DNA of 64,000 bases from Spirometra erinaceieuropaei (lineage: Eukaryota > Platyhelminthes > Cestoda > Diphyllobothriidea > Diphyllobothriidae), in contig CACRXP010001135.1 of NCBI GenBank assembly GCA_902702965.1, positions 28,876 to 92,875 of the forward strand. The letters run 5' to 3'. Both the position numbers and the translations under genes were made by a program. Below, piece after piece: positions 53,691 to 64,000 of the stretch. Below the pieces are notes generated by a model that did not search any database, was not told the origin of the DNA, and worked only from the letters and a program-made list of their open reading frames with translations. Each line of letters begins with the position of its first letter. Within the stretch, counting starts at the first letter, position 1.

Positions 53691-55330
53691 ATGAACGGAT
53701 CGTTCAGGCCTTTGCCTTTGACTGTGGACTGGGCGCGGTCTTGCTTCAAAGGAATGTGGACGGATGAATGCAGTCTCTAATGCATGCCGCGAGGGTCACT
53801 GGCGAAAGCAGAAGGAAATCACAGTAAGATAGCAAAAGAGTCTTTGGCTATATTCTATGTTGTCCAAAGATTTCATCAGTTTATATGTGGCAGACCTTTC
53901 ATTTTACACACGTATCATCAGCCTTTGAAGTTTCTTCTTGGGACGAACGCTGGCATACCGCAGAATATAGGCAAAATGATTCAGTGATGGGGAACAATCC
54001 GCTTGAACTATGACTTCATCCTTCAATATTCCCACGCAGAAATGTGGAGCGCCAGACGCGTTGTCGAGGTTAAGCGACAACAGAGAAAGTTCGGAAGAGG
54101 TAGTGGCAGCACAAACCCTGACTCAAGATTACGCAGAACTTAGGGAAGTTATCCCACAGGTTCCCATCACAGCCGAGCTCATCAGAGCTTCAATAATGGA
54201 CGACCCACCACTACGCCAGGTTAGGGGATTCATACTGTGTGGTTGGCCCAATGAAGACAGAAATCACGCATGTATTAAGGCTTTTATGAATCGAAAGGAT
54301 CAGTCGTACATTGCGCAGAACTGCTTAATGTACGATAGCCGAGTGATTGTGCAGGCTAAATACTGGGCACAGGTACTGCGGGAGCTACATTCTGGCCACT
54401 CGTGTATAACGCGGATGTAACAATTAGCAAGAAAGTACGTTAACTGGCCCGGAATTAACGAAAACATTGAAAAGTGTGTCCGTAGTTGTGAACCAGTGTG
54501 GATGTTTTGCAAAGCACCCCTGGAAATCCCACCATCTTCGTGGCCGGAAGCCACAAAATCCCTGGAGTCTGATCCGCCTGGATAACGCGGGTTCCTTTCG
54601 CAACAAGATGTTGACGTGTGGTCGAAATGGCAAGAGGTTTTCGATGTTCCGGTAATCATGGCGGAAAACACAGTGACGAGTTAATCTCGAGGTACGCAAT
54701 CCCGGTAGAGATTTTGCCAAATAATGTGACCCACTTTACCTCAAGCGCATTTCAGCAGATGTGTGAAAAATGGGGGATTAAACACACAAGGTCACCGCCT
54801 TTCCATCCTCAATCTAATGACCAGGCTGAAATGTTTGTCGTAACACAGAAAAAAGGAAAATGAGAACGATGTGGAACTCAGGCGTCATGATGGAGCACCT
54901 AAACAACTATCTTTTGGCTTATCGAACGACGCCGAACACGGAGTTAGGTGGATCAACTCCAAAAGAAAGATTTATGGGCAGACAACCCGATGTGCGTCTG
55001 GAATAACTAAAACCTGTGGTGAGAGAGGTATAGCCGTGAATATCCTGTTTCGTGGAGGGAGAACAGGTCTACTTACGGAATTACGTCCTGGGAATGGAAC
55101 ACTTTATCAAGGATCTAATCAATGGCGCACATGGTCTATTATTTTGAAGTTGAGACATGTCGAGGAAGTATGAGAAGACACGCGAACCAACTGAGACAGC
55201 GAATGACGTCAGACACCCAGCTGGACATGGACCTACTTTGTGACACTTTCAGTATCCCGACTTCGAAGGTTGAGGTTCCAAACGTGGTCCAGCTCTCTAG
55301 GCGGTCACTACAAGCAAGCAACCGCTGAAA
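53690..55330 (+). mobile_element. Gypsy-type LTR retrotransposon pol fragment
   Basis: Plus-strand remains of RNase H and integrase. RNase H (53705-54085): KIAKESLAIFYVVQRFHQFI, then PFILHTYHQPLKFLLGTNAG (Tyr for the usual Asp) and CGAPDALSRLSD. An integrase zinc-binding region (54350-54500) has LRELHSGHSCITRM and, after a stop, RKYVNWPGINENIEKCVRSC. The integrase core end (54690-54830) has YAIPVEILPNNVTHFTSSAF and PPFHPQSNDQAE with the final catalytic Glu. A C-terminal part runs to 55330. Several stops and frameshifts. No LTR, gag or RT was identified in the window, so it is a solo pol piece. Confidence 0.8.
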
Positions 55331-56500
55331 TACAACATTAATTTTTTTCCTGTCAATTAATATGTTGATTATACATGGTGAAACTTAGGACAACCGTTAA
55401 CCTGATTATGCGACGGGTAGCGCCTGTCAATTAGATGTGCTGCTCAAACACCCAGCCCACTGTTCTGCCTTGTGGACTAGTTTGGCCCTGCCGGTCACAC
55501 AGTCGATGCGCAAAATTTTGCCCGCGACTTGAATGCTGGTATCCGCAGACTAGGCCGTATATGTGTAATTACCACGGGTTTCTACTGCACACATTTCGAT
55601 GCGACTAACCATATTAAATTTTTATTAAGCTGTGGTATGTAAGTTTGCATGTTTGACCTGCAGACATGAATATGCTTCGCTCGAATATTTCAGTTGGTGA
55701 AATCATCACGAAGGTGTTATAGTACACAGCATAATGTTAAGCCTGTTACATATTTACACACGTTGGTCAGGAACACCCTCGACCCTACTTTCGGAAAGAA
55801 TACATGACACGCGAAATGTGAATACCCGGTTACAGTCGAGTGCGTAAAGAAATTGCCTCGCTTATCCAGACGGCGTTTCGGCAAGGACAAATGCCGAGAA
55901 AATTTTAAAATGCATCCACCGGTCATACGTGATAACACCAGAATATCCGCCAAAGAACGACCATCTACTGGAGAATTTTCTTCTCACTACTGCCGTCAAA
56001 ATCACAGTAGAATTACTACGCATTTGATCACATTAGCACCTTGAATGAGGACTGCTGCTCGTATGCCACTGTGGATTCTAAAATTATGGTGAGGTTACCG
56101 GCATGATATGGGTAGTCTGTCAGCCGCAGATTAATGGCCATCAAAAAGGATCATCCTTTAGATATGCTTCTTGTATTTCAACAGGAATTCCTAGCCGTGG
56201 TCTAGAGAATACGGCTTTATGTCGGCCTAATTGCGCGCGTGTCAGACAGTGAATCAGGTATCCAACGGCGTGAAACAGGAGATTGAGTTAACTCAAGCCT
56301 GTTTTTACCTCAAGTTCTCTACGACGTTAATGAGTGCATACGAGGGACTTGATCGGTGAACAGCGCTGCTTATCAAACCGAAGGAAAAGCATTTGACATC
56401 CGCGCAGCCGGCCCAGGAATGAGGTACACAACCACATTCCGTAGACAACTGTTTGTTGAAGACAGATAAAATGGTTGAAGCATTTGGAAGCATGTCCGGT
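55331..56500. other. No gene recognised
   Basis: May include the decayed 3' part of the Gypsy element. No LTR-like end was recognised. Confidence 0.35.
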
Positions 56501-56504
56501 GTAG

Positions 56505-56520
56505 ATAGATAGATGGATAA
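56505..56520 (-). repeat. LINE 3' tail tetramer repeat
   Basis: Plus-strand GATAGATAGATGG, following an AATTTTTATTAAAA segment; marks the 3' end of the LINE. Confidence 0.7.
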
Positions 56521-57216
56521 TTTTTATTAAAAACACGTCGGGGTCCCATCAAAGCAAGTTAAAATAAATTTGCATGCGAGTTTTAGACGAGGTAGGCTGA
56601 ATCTTTACAAAATGCAATTCATAGTTTCTAAATTAGAAGTCCATTGATAAACATGATGATTGAGGGGTGAAAATAAACTCCTTACAAAAATTAAAAATGA
56701 TTGGATTAATTTTACTGGAGAAAAAAACCCCTCTTTAAAAATAATAACAGAAAAAAGCGAGCAGGACTGGCCTGTAGGTGGCGGTATATAACGGAATGTT
56801 GTCGGTCATCGTCAGGGTAGCAATAAATGTCCGCCTTGATGGGTACGAATGTGGGTCAGACAGGACTGGCTTGCAAATGGCATTGTATACGGGATTCACA
56901 ATTGAGATCGTCTGGGCCGGATTGGTACGCCGCGTCAAAGAGGCCAGACGAGAGGAACCGAGATGCGATCGGCCACAGCACGCTTCGAGCTTAGCCGAGC
57001 AGTGAGGGAGGGAGGTACGACCGAACTACTAGTAAACAGTGAAGACTGAGGGTTACGCCGTGAGTGTCGACAGACCGCATGAGGTCGGAATGCGGGAGAT
57101 GACATCAAAAACCACGAAAATTGTCGCTATGTGGGGAAGGATAGCGATGGATTTAGAAACCAATTAAAAATAGGAGTTTCTAATGATATAGTTAAGAGTT
57201 ACCACTTAATCTACCA

Positions 57217-60090
57217 CTAAATCCCAGGAGGACCCTTCCCGAAGTCAAGAATCTGAGTGTTCGGGAATGAGACCGTTAACAGTGCCTTTATGCTTTCCGG
57301 TGTAAGATGGTTGCGTAATTTCGACTTGAATACCAGTAACTTAGGCGATAATCTAATTTCAGGAGGAAGATTATTCCAAAGGAAGGCATATTTGGAATCA
57401 AAGAAGAGTGAGCGCTTAGATGTAGTACAAAGAGGTGGCGGAATCACCATGCAGGAGTTGCGCGTGGCATAAGACCGATCTCTCGGAGTGAGAGTGTCAA
57501 TGTGCGGAAGACTGGAGCTAGAGTTGATGCGAAAAAGGAAGCAAAGGCCAGCTTCGAGTCTTCTAACCCACAAAAACTTCATGTTCGCCAGCTGACATCT
57601 CTGAGTATAAGAACTACTGGACGAAGCTTGAGAGAACAGTTTCCGGGTGAAAACCCTCTGAACTTTTTCGATTTTATTACGGTCGCAGGCGTTCATTAAA
57701 CAGAAGAAAGGACAGCAGTATTCAAGGACTGGAAGAACAAACATTTGATAAAGTCTTAGCTTCATTTCCGGAAGGAAAAAATTATGCGATATGAATCCAC
57801 ATATCTGCGCGGCTTTGGCAGAGATTCTATCTGCATAAGGTGATAAAGCAAGTTTATTTGTATAACTTAGACCTAGGTTTTTTTATAGTGAGGCATTCTG
57901 AGAGTGGGTTATTCTGAAAAATTATGGGACCAGGAAGTTTGGTAGGACCAAAAGACATGAAACTACACTTGGATGATGAAAACTCCATCTGCCATGTCGA
58001 ACCCCATCTGCTTAAGCGTAGTAAATCGGCATTAATTTTTTCAACACAAACATTTGCGGTGTCCTTAGAGTATGAGTAAACACACCTGAGGTCATCGGCA
58101 TAAGTAAAAGTCTGCGAATTTCCGAGTTCAGTCGAAATATCGTTGATGTACAGAAGGAAGAGTAGCGGACCCAGGACCGTGTCTTGAAGTACGCCACTCG
58201 TGATCGATTGAGGTGTCGAGTAGCTATTACCGACCATGACTTTCTGATATCGGTTGGACAGATAGGACTTAATGAAGTCGGGTAGAGGCGGCCGGATGCC
58301 GAGGGCTTCCAATTTTACTAAAAGACGTCTATGGGGCACCTTGTCAAAGGCTTTGCTAAGATCAAAGTAAATAACTACCACTGACTGCCGCTCATTACGA
58401 AGAGAAGTGATTAGATTAAGAAAAGCCAAGTGGCATGTTTCGCAGGATCGTTCAGGTAAAAACCCATGCCGACTAGAGCTCAGAAGCCGATTAGCTAGAC
58501 AGAAGTCAAGAATTTCATTGACAATAATCCTTTCAAGAAGTTTTGCTAGAGACGGCGTTTTGTGCACGCCCCGATAGTTATTAACATCGGACCGAGATCC
58601 TGACTTGAAAACGGGAATGATAATTGACGTTTTCCATGTTTCAGGAAAGAATCCTTTTGAAATATAAACCGAGAATAGATGACTGAGCAATATGGGAAAG
58701 TCGGACGCTTGTTTAATAATCGAATTCGGAATCCCGTCCGTTCCTGAGCAGTGTGAGTATTTCAAACGGCTTATGTGTTTCTTAATGAGATCTGAGGAGA
58801 CATCAATTGTACTAAGTGTCCTATCTGAAAGTGATCGAAAGAAAGGGACCGGATCGGACTCGGTAGCAAGGTGTTTTGCGAAGAAAGCACTAAACAACTC
58901 CGCCTTGTCAGTGTCATCGGTGAGGAAGACTTTGTTATCATTTAGCATGGGTGGAAGTTCATGACCACGCTTAGAGTAGGACCGATGACGGAAGATGCTA
59001 GCGACGGATTTGCCAGGGTTCGAGTCAATGAGGGCAAGTGATTCTCTTTGCCTGTCGCGCGCTAGGCGCATCCTTGAGGCCATCTCAAAAATCTCTGTGA
59101 TTCTAAGATGAACTGATAAGGAACTAGTGGATAGGTCACGCAGTTGTCGCCTCAACTTTTTTAGTCTGTTCTGAAGAAAATGAGGAACAAGAGAATCTGA
59201 AGAATTAGGCTTGAGATATCTACGCGGCACTTACTCTCGAATGTCCTTGGAAACATTGGACATGACATCACGAAGAATGGTTACATCGCTACAAGTGAGG
59301 AAGCCACACCAATCCAAGGATCTCATATATTTATTTATTAAGTCGCTATCTACACAGTCGTAGTTCATGAAAGTCTGAACGGCGCTTGTCTTTTTTGAAA
59401 AGGCAAGCGGTAGGCAACAATGAATTAATACGTGGTCACTGTCAAAGAGGTCCTTTTTTAAAGCAACAGAAAGAGGAGCAATGTCATTCGTAAAGATTAG
59501 ATCTAAAATGTGATTATCTCTTGTTGGAGAGCGCACCAGTTGGGACCAATTAGAAAAATTGATAATATCTTGAAAGGACTGGAATCTGGGTGGGCAGCTA
59601 TTGGAAACCCATTCAATTTCAGGAAGGTTAAAATCCCCAGTGATTATTTTAACATCGAAAGCAGCTTCCGAAATTAATTTAAAGATTTCACAGAGTTGTG
59701 AATCATCACTGGCTAAAGAATTTGGGGGATTGTAGATACAGCCAATAATTGCCTTTCTTTGCGGCGAGAGAATAACAGATGCAAAGCAGAAGTTTCCCGT
59801 GAATGAGGAAACATCCAAGTAATAGGGAGAGTGCTTTAGGTAGGATTTAAGATAAAGAAGACAACCACCCCCACGCCTAGTCGTGCGGTCTTGGCGGTAA
59901 AAATCGAAGTCATCTATGAGAAGGGCAGAGTCAGGAATTAGAGAATGTGTCGAAGATTCTGTTACACATAAAATATCAGGCGTCATTTCCAGAGAAATGG
60001 CTCTGAGTTGGGCCATCTTGTTTATAACGGACCTGGCATTCAATAATATAATATCTAATGTGTTTCGAACGGCAATGCTATTTTCGACGG
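57217..60090 (-). pseudogene. LINE ORF2: endonuclease and reverse transcriptase
   Basis: The endonuclease (about 60090-59234) begins LNARSVINKMAQLRAISLEM. It shows ILCVTESS, RGGGCLLYL, ITGDFNLPEIEW, ILDLIFTND and SDHVLIH, so the expected catalytic motifs are present. One in-frame TAA at 59233-59231 separates it from the RT (59230-57854): CSGTDGIPNSIIKQ, GFLPERS, YFDLSKAFDKVPHRRLLVKL, VLGPLLFLLYINDIS and the catalytic YADD (near 58105). A frameshift at the A-run near 57881-57887 moves the rest (LGLSYTNKLALSPYADRISA, then PVLEYCCPFF) to the next frame, ending at 57217. Only two lesions in over 900 codons: a young copy. Confidence 0.85.
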
Positions 60091-60158
60091 TATTTAAAAA
60101 AAATTTGGAGGCGGATATGTAAGCTGCGAATTAATGACACTTGGAGAATAAGTACCAG

Positions 60159-61744
60159 TTAATTTAGAGTTATTGACGTATGGGGAGTCAGCAAGAGAAG
60201 GCTGAGTATGAGACCTAAAGGAGGTGGGGATATAGTTTTCAAACATTGGAATGCTGGGGAGTTAGAACATGGATAGACTTGTTGGTAGTTAAATAATGGA
60301 GGAAGGGGAGGAGGAGGAGGAGGGAGGTTAGAAGGAAAGTAGGGGCTAATGGGTGAGGGTAGGCCACTAAAAGAATGAAATAGTGGGAAACCAGGTCTAG
60401 ATTGGAAGTCAAAGGAGATAGGTTGACGTACCTGAGAGCAATTGGCATTAAGTGGTAGGGAGCCTGAACTAGGTTGGGGCATAAATGATTTAGGGCAATT
60501 CATGTATGAATTAGTTGCTGGATATATAGTAGGGCTTTGATAAGTAACCGGTACGCAGGACAGAGAATTATTCGGGGATATAATTGGAGCTGCGGGATTC
60601 GTTGACGTGCTGGGCTGAGCAGACTTGTTAGATCTAAGAGAAGGCGTCGTACCTCCAAATGGAACTGTACTACCTATCTTTTGGGTCGGAGTCTGATTCA
60701 ATTTTCGAGTCTCACCGTTCTGACGTCAAGCCACGGGTGACTTAGCTGTAGACCTTACAGCACCCAGTTGGACAATAGAAGTTATCGGTCTAGCTGATGT
60801 AGACGGATTTTCATGTGTCTCAGCGGGACTATCCGGAGGATACGAAACGACAAATGGGGCTGCTGCTGCTGCAAGTTTAGGGGCAGGCAAATGCGTCAAG
60901 TGGTTCGAGTGAGATGCAGATGTCGGAGAAAGAGGAAGGAGGGAGTCAGATGTCGCAGGAGTAGGAGAAGCTGAATCCTTACGGCCACTTGTATTATGAC
61001 CGAGTTGGGGAGCATTAGACTGAGAAGCTGAATCCTTACGGCCACTTGTATTATGACCGAGTTGGGGAGCATTAGACTGAGAAGCAGTAGGTTTACGTGA
61101 GAATAGAGACCCCATTCTACGCTGCATAGGAGTAAGATCATGACAAAGGAAAAATTTTGCCTTCTCTAGGTACGCAGTGACATGCTCTCGATGGGTAAAG
61201 ATTGTGTCAACCTCGATTGATGAAATCAATTTGACTAAGATGGGTGGATTTGTACTACGGGAGGACAAGCGTTTGCATCCGCTATTTTATAGTTGAAACC
61301 ACATGAATATAGGAAACTGGTCGCAACATCAATTGGCCGAGCAGATCGAGGAACATTTTTTAGCAGGAAGTTGTAAGAACGCTTCTGTCTATCACTAGAT
61401 TCACTGGCGATCAGGTGAACAAGTGAGTCGAGACGCCTACATTCTTCAGAGGGAATATCGGAGATGTTCCCGTCGAATAAATGTCCAAGAATAGTCAGCA
61501 AAGAGCCAAACTTTAGCATAAAGTCATTGCAGTGGTCAAGTGCAGACAGATTAAGCTGCCGACCAATTACAACGGGTGACGACTGACTAGTAATATCATC
61601 TGACTTAGATTTAGGTAAAGCTTCTGACTTACGTTTAGTTAGGCCATGTTTACTTACAAGAGACGAGAGCTTACGTCGACCAGTGACTTTTGGTCTCATC
61701 TTGTCTCGAGGAAATTTGTGATTAAGAGAACTTCTTGCGGACAA
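60159..61744 (-). pseudogene. LINE ORF1, Ser/Pro-rich
   Basis: The first part (61744-61235) is basic, then helical with SALDHCNDFMLKFGSLLTIL and ends FLLKNVPRSARPIDVATSFL, an RRM-like or esterase-like block cannot be assigned. After a frameshift near 61250 the frame continues (to 60726) with a 19-residue direct repeat containing SNAPQLGHNTSGRKD. It passes an in-frame TGA at 60728-60726 and runs to 60159 through a Pro-rich end (PSNLPPPPPPLPPLFNYQQ). The likely role is RNA binding for the LINE particle, as in other ORF1 proteins; inferred from position only. Confidence 0.7.
60965..61078 (-). repeat. 57-base tandem duplication in LINE ORF1
   Basis: Two adjacent 57-base units (60965-61021 and 61022-61078) that look identical, in frame, each with GGCCACTTGTATTATGACCG. 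The start of a third unit follows. Confidence 0.9.
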
Positions 61745-62040
61745 GTTGACTGAATTTCAGCTAGGGCCTAACGATGTAAAAATAAATTACAACAGTTAGA
61801 GAGAAATCGGATGCACAAAATGAGAATTGCAAAGTGCGATTACTGAACAGCGGGCATAGACTAGCAAAACTCGAAAGGAGATGACAGCGGGCAGTTCTTA
61901 GAGAAAAGGCCTGTATTTAAGGAGATTCAACCAAAAAAACAGGTACTAAAATCGTTAGATCTCACAGAAAAACCACTAAAAATAATATCCTCCACTTATC
62001 TTCAAATTTAAAACCAGCGGCTTGACCTTGACCTGACATG

Positions 62041-62709
62041 TTATGGATTCACTTCCTTTATGAGTCCTTCTTCTTTACTGAAAACGAGATCTAAACAGCT
62101 AGATCGTTGTCCTTCTCTCATTCTTGTTCCGAATTTCATGTGCTGAATGAGGTATTCATTCAGGGAGATTTGTAGTAGCTTGTGGTCAAATGACGTGGAC
62201 GGGGCGTTTGTTAGGGGAATGTTCCAGTCGTTTCCTGGAGCGTTGAAGTCACCCAGAAGTAGTAAGTTCTCCTGCTTACATAACAACTCCAGTGCACTAA
62301 GTAATTCCATATCGGCGAATTCATTCGAACTGGGAGGCCGATAGACAACACACCGGTTCAGTGTCGGTAATTGCTTGATACATATCTTGCATGGAATTAT
62401 TTCAAAATTTCGGGGCGCACCATCGGAAATTTCTCGTTGACAGCACGCAATTTCATTTGACACATAAATAACTGTGCCTCCTCGTCTACGGTGAAATATG
62501 TCACAACGGAACAGTTGGTAGCCTTCAATTCTGACTTTGTTACTACTAATTTCCTCAGTCAACCATGTTTCTGTTAGGACAATTATGTGTGGCTTCTGTT
62601 CATAGACAAGTAATCTGAGTTCATCTAGCTTGTTGAGAAGACTCTGGCAGTTAGTGTAATAGATTTCTAGACAGCGGCCACTGGTTGGAGCAGCCGCAGG
62701 AGCTGGCAC
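62041..62709 (-). pseudogene. LINE endonuclease domain (truncated ORF2)
   Basis: An open frame of 222 codons: YTNCQSLLNKLDELRLLVYE, ILTETW-type motif IIVLTETWL, RRRGGTVIYV, VVYRPPSSN, LLGDFNAPGNDW and SSCLDLVFSKEEG. These are the first four blocks of an apurinic-type endonuclease. The last block (SDH) lies beyond the cut. The DFNAP and SCLDLV parts resemble LINE copy 1 at 3 kb, so the two are the same subgroup. Confidence 0.82.
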
Positions 62710-62899
62710 GTTTGCATCAGTTAGGCTGTCAGAATGACGGCCTTCGGCCAGAGAAATGTCCGCTTTACCTGAATTATTTGTCCATTCTTGATTTGTAGGT
62801 GTGTTTCGCCGCTGTTTCTCTGCTTTTCCAGCTCCGTCATCAGCTCTCTCATTTTCATTCGCTCTTTTGGCTCCTAATCCGGCTGAAAAATAACTTCAG

Positions 62900-63850
62900 G
62901 ATGCTGACCCCGTAGAGATGATTTTCTCTGTAACAGAAGCTGGGCCTGTGCTTCAGTCTCCAAAATGACTTTTAGGGGTCGAGGCCGGGAATTGGAACCG
63001 GATGCTGACTGACTCTTCCCTATTCGGAAAGCTTTGAGAACACTTAGTGACTCATCGTCTCTTCACAAAGCTTTCGCATACACTTGAAGAAGGTCTAAGT
63101 CATGCTTAACTCTCTCCTTTGGAATTGTTGCCGTTGATTCGGGTACTCCTTTTAGAACTCCATTTTGCTTGCGACTGAACCTAGTGCTCGTTGTTGTCAC
63201 ACTTCTTTTCAGTGACTGAGCGTTCTTCTCCAGTTGACTAGTTTCGCTGGTTTCGGATGAACTAACTATTGGGCTAGCGAAACTGAGATCCGTGTACGAT
63301 TCATTTATCTGCCTGTTGATAACCCTTCCTTCTGTGTTTCCGAGGTGTTCGTCGAAAAAGTTTACCTCAGTTTCTTTCGAAGCCTCCTCCTGAATATTCG
63401 GTCCACAAGGTGTTCCGATATCTTTATTGTTCAACATATTTGGGAGCCTCCGGCGGTCCTTCGTAGGCCTCCTGGTCGTTTTTCTTTGCTGGTCTGCGTT
63501 TAAGTAGGCGGCCTACGTTTTTTTGGACCGTACAGAGGTGCGCGTTGTTTTTCTGGAATGTTTCTGTGTTATCTGAGTTCGCTTTGGTTGGTCTTTTTCT
63601 CTCCTAAGAGACTGGCATTTAACTGTGTCTAGTTCCCTGGACGAACCGTCGTCAGTTTCAGCGTTTGATATGGCTAAAGAAGCCGTGGTTGCATATGTTT
63701 CTTTCGGATTTTGGATTGCCGAATTCGTCGGCTTCTTCTCTTCACGTAAGTGGTGAGTAAGCTTCCTTAACTTTTCTACTTCCATTTTTAGACCTTTTAA
63801 CTCCCCCTCCATTTTTGAAAACTTATGGATGAGTCCGAAACATGTGGTAC
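62900..63850 (-). pseudogene. LINE ORF1 (coiled-coil type)
   Basis: Frames at 63812-63513 and 63437-63063 form the ORF1. A heptad-rich start (LKGLKMEVEKLRKLTHHLRE) suggests a coiled coil. A basic Lys/Arg-rich part (RKTTRTSVRSKK) and a polar second part with TRFSRKQNGVLKGVPES and VKHDLDLLQVYAKAL follow. Broken by stops near 63513 and 63440. The frame also appears to continue upstream of 63812. Confidence 0.55.
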
Positions 63851-64000
63851 GATTTCATCGTCGTATGTGACATCCCCCAACGTAATTAGACTTTTTGCTC
63901 GTTTTACGGGCATTGGTCTGACAGCAGAACGTCCAACACGGCAGTCAGTAATATCATGTGTAATACAAGATGTACTATTAATTTTGTCAAGGATGGCGCG

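Larger units (their letters stand above)
56505..62040 (-). mobile_element. CR1-like LINE, near full length
   Basis: Minus-strand LINE of about 5.5 kb with ORF1 (61744-60159), ORF2 (about 60090-57217), a 3' UTR of about 700 bases and a 3' tail of TATC/CATC repeats at 56505-56520. The 5' UTR is about 61745-62040. It carries only four or so coding lesions and has both catalytic domains. The left boundary (tail) is clear; the right boundary is inferred from the break in the neighbouring LINE at 62041. Confidence 0.8.
62041..64000 (-). mobile_element. LINE 5' part: ORF1 and endonuclease, lacking RT
   Basis: A second CR1-like LINE runs off the right edge. It keeps ORF1 and most of the endonuclease but is cut at 62041, so the RT is missing. 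Losing the 3' end is unusual for LINEs, which normally lose the 5' end. The cut coincides with the presumed 5' end of the LINE at 56505-62040. Confidence 0.8.

Noticed and set aside
54010..54420. Independent host gene at the 136-codon frame
   Set aside because: Content (CGAPDALSRLSD, LHSGH) is Gypsy RNase H and integrase linker.
1..64000. CRISPR arrays, bacterial operons, prophage or restriction systems
   Set aside because: No regularly spaced repeats, no prokaryotic gene packing; introns, LINEs and PLEs show a eukaryotic nuclear context.

Overview
The window looks like repeat-rich, gene-poor nuclear DNA from a flatworm. The basis is the mix of Penelope-like elements (PLEs) with GIY-YIG nuclease tails, CR1-like LINEs, a Gypsy fragment, tRNA-derived SINEs and split genes with consensus splice sites. 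A diphyllobothriid-type tapeworm is my best guess, but that is inference; no rRNA, mitochondrial or marker gene is present to fix the species.

Layout. 0-10 kb: nested retroelements. A PLE fragment, two tandem CR1-like LINEs on the minus strand, a minus-strand PLE 3' arm facing a nearly complete plus-strand PLE, then a second PLE family. 10-18 kb: AT-rich sequence with a dead Merlin-like transposon, a CR1 fragment and PLE tails, two of them head to head. 18-27 kb: a complete three-exon gene for a small secreted protein (minus strand, 21838-18647) and a decayed relative. 27-35.4 kb: a dense patch of SINEs, a perfect-looking palindrome, microsatellites and four PLE pieces. 35.4-51.2 kb: a second complete three-exon secreted-protein gene (plus strand, 36494-38896) and about nine partial or decayed relatives on both strands, with small PLE scraps between them. 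52-64 kb: a PLE tail, a Gypsy pol fragment, one nearly full-length CR1-like LINE (about 56.5-62.0 kb) and the 5' half of another LINE running off the right edge.

The most interesting content is the secreted-protein family. The two complete genes are on opposite strands and very diverged, yet share a 22-codon signal exon ending in phase 1, a middle exon that starts near a Cys-Pro pair and ends in phase 0 after Lys, a last exon of exactly 104 codons plus stop, and a TATATA box about 42 bp before the ATG. I do not recognise the family. The second theme is PLE biology: three head-to-head inverted PLE pairs, one circularly permuted PLE, and hammerhead-ribozyme-like folds in the conserved PLE 3' tails.

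All homology calls were made by eye from translations and motifs; no database search was run.
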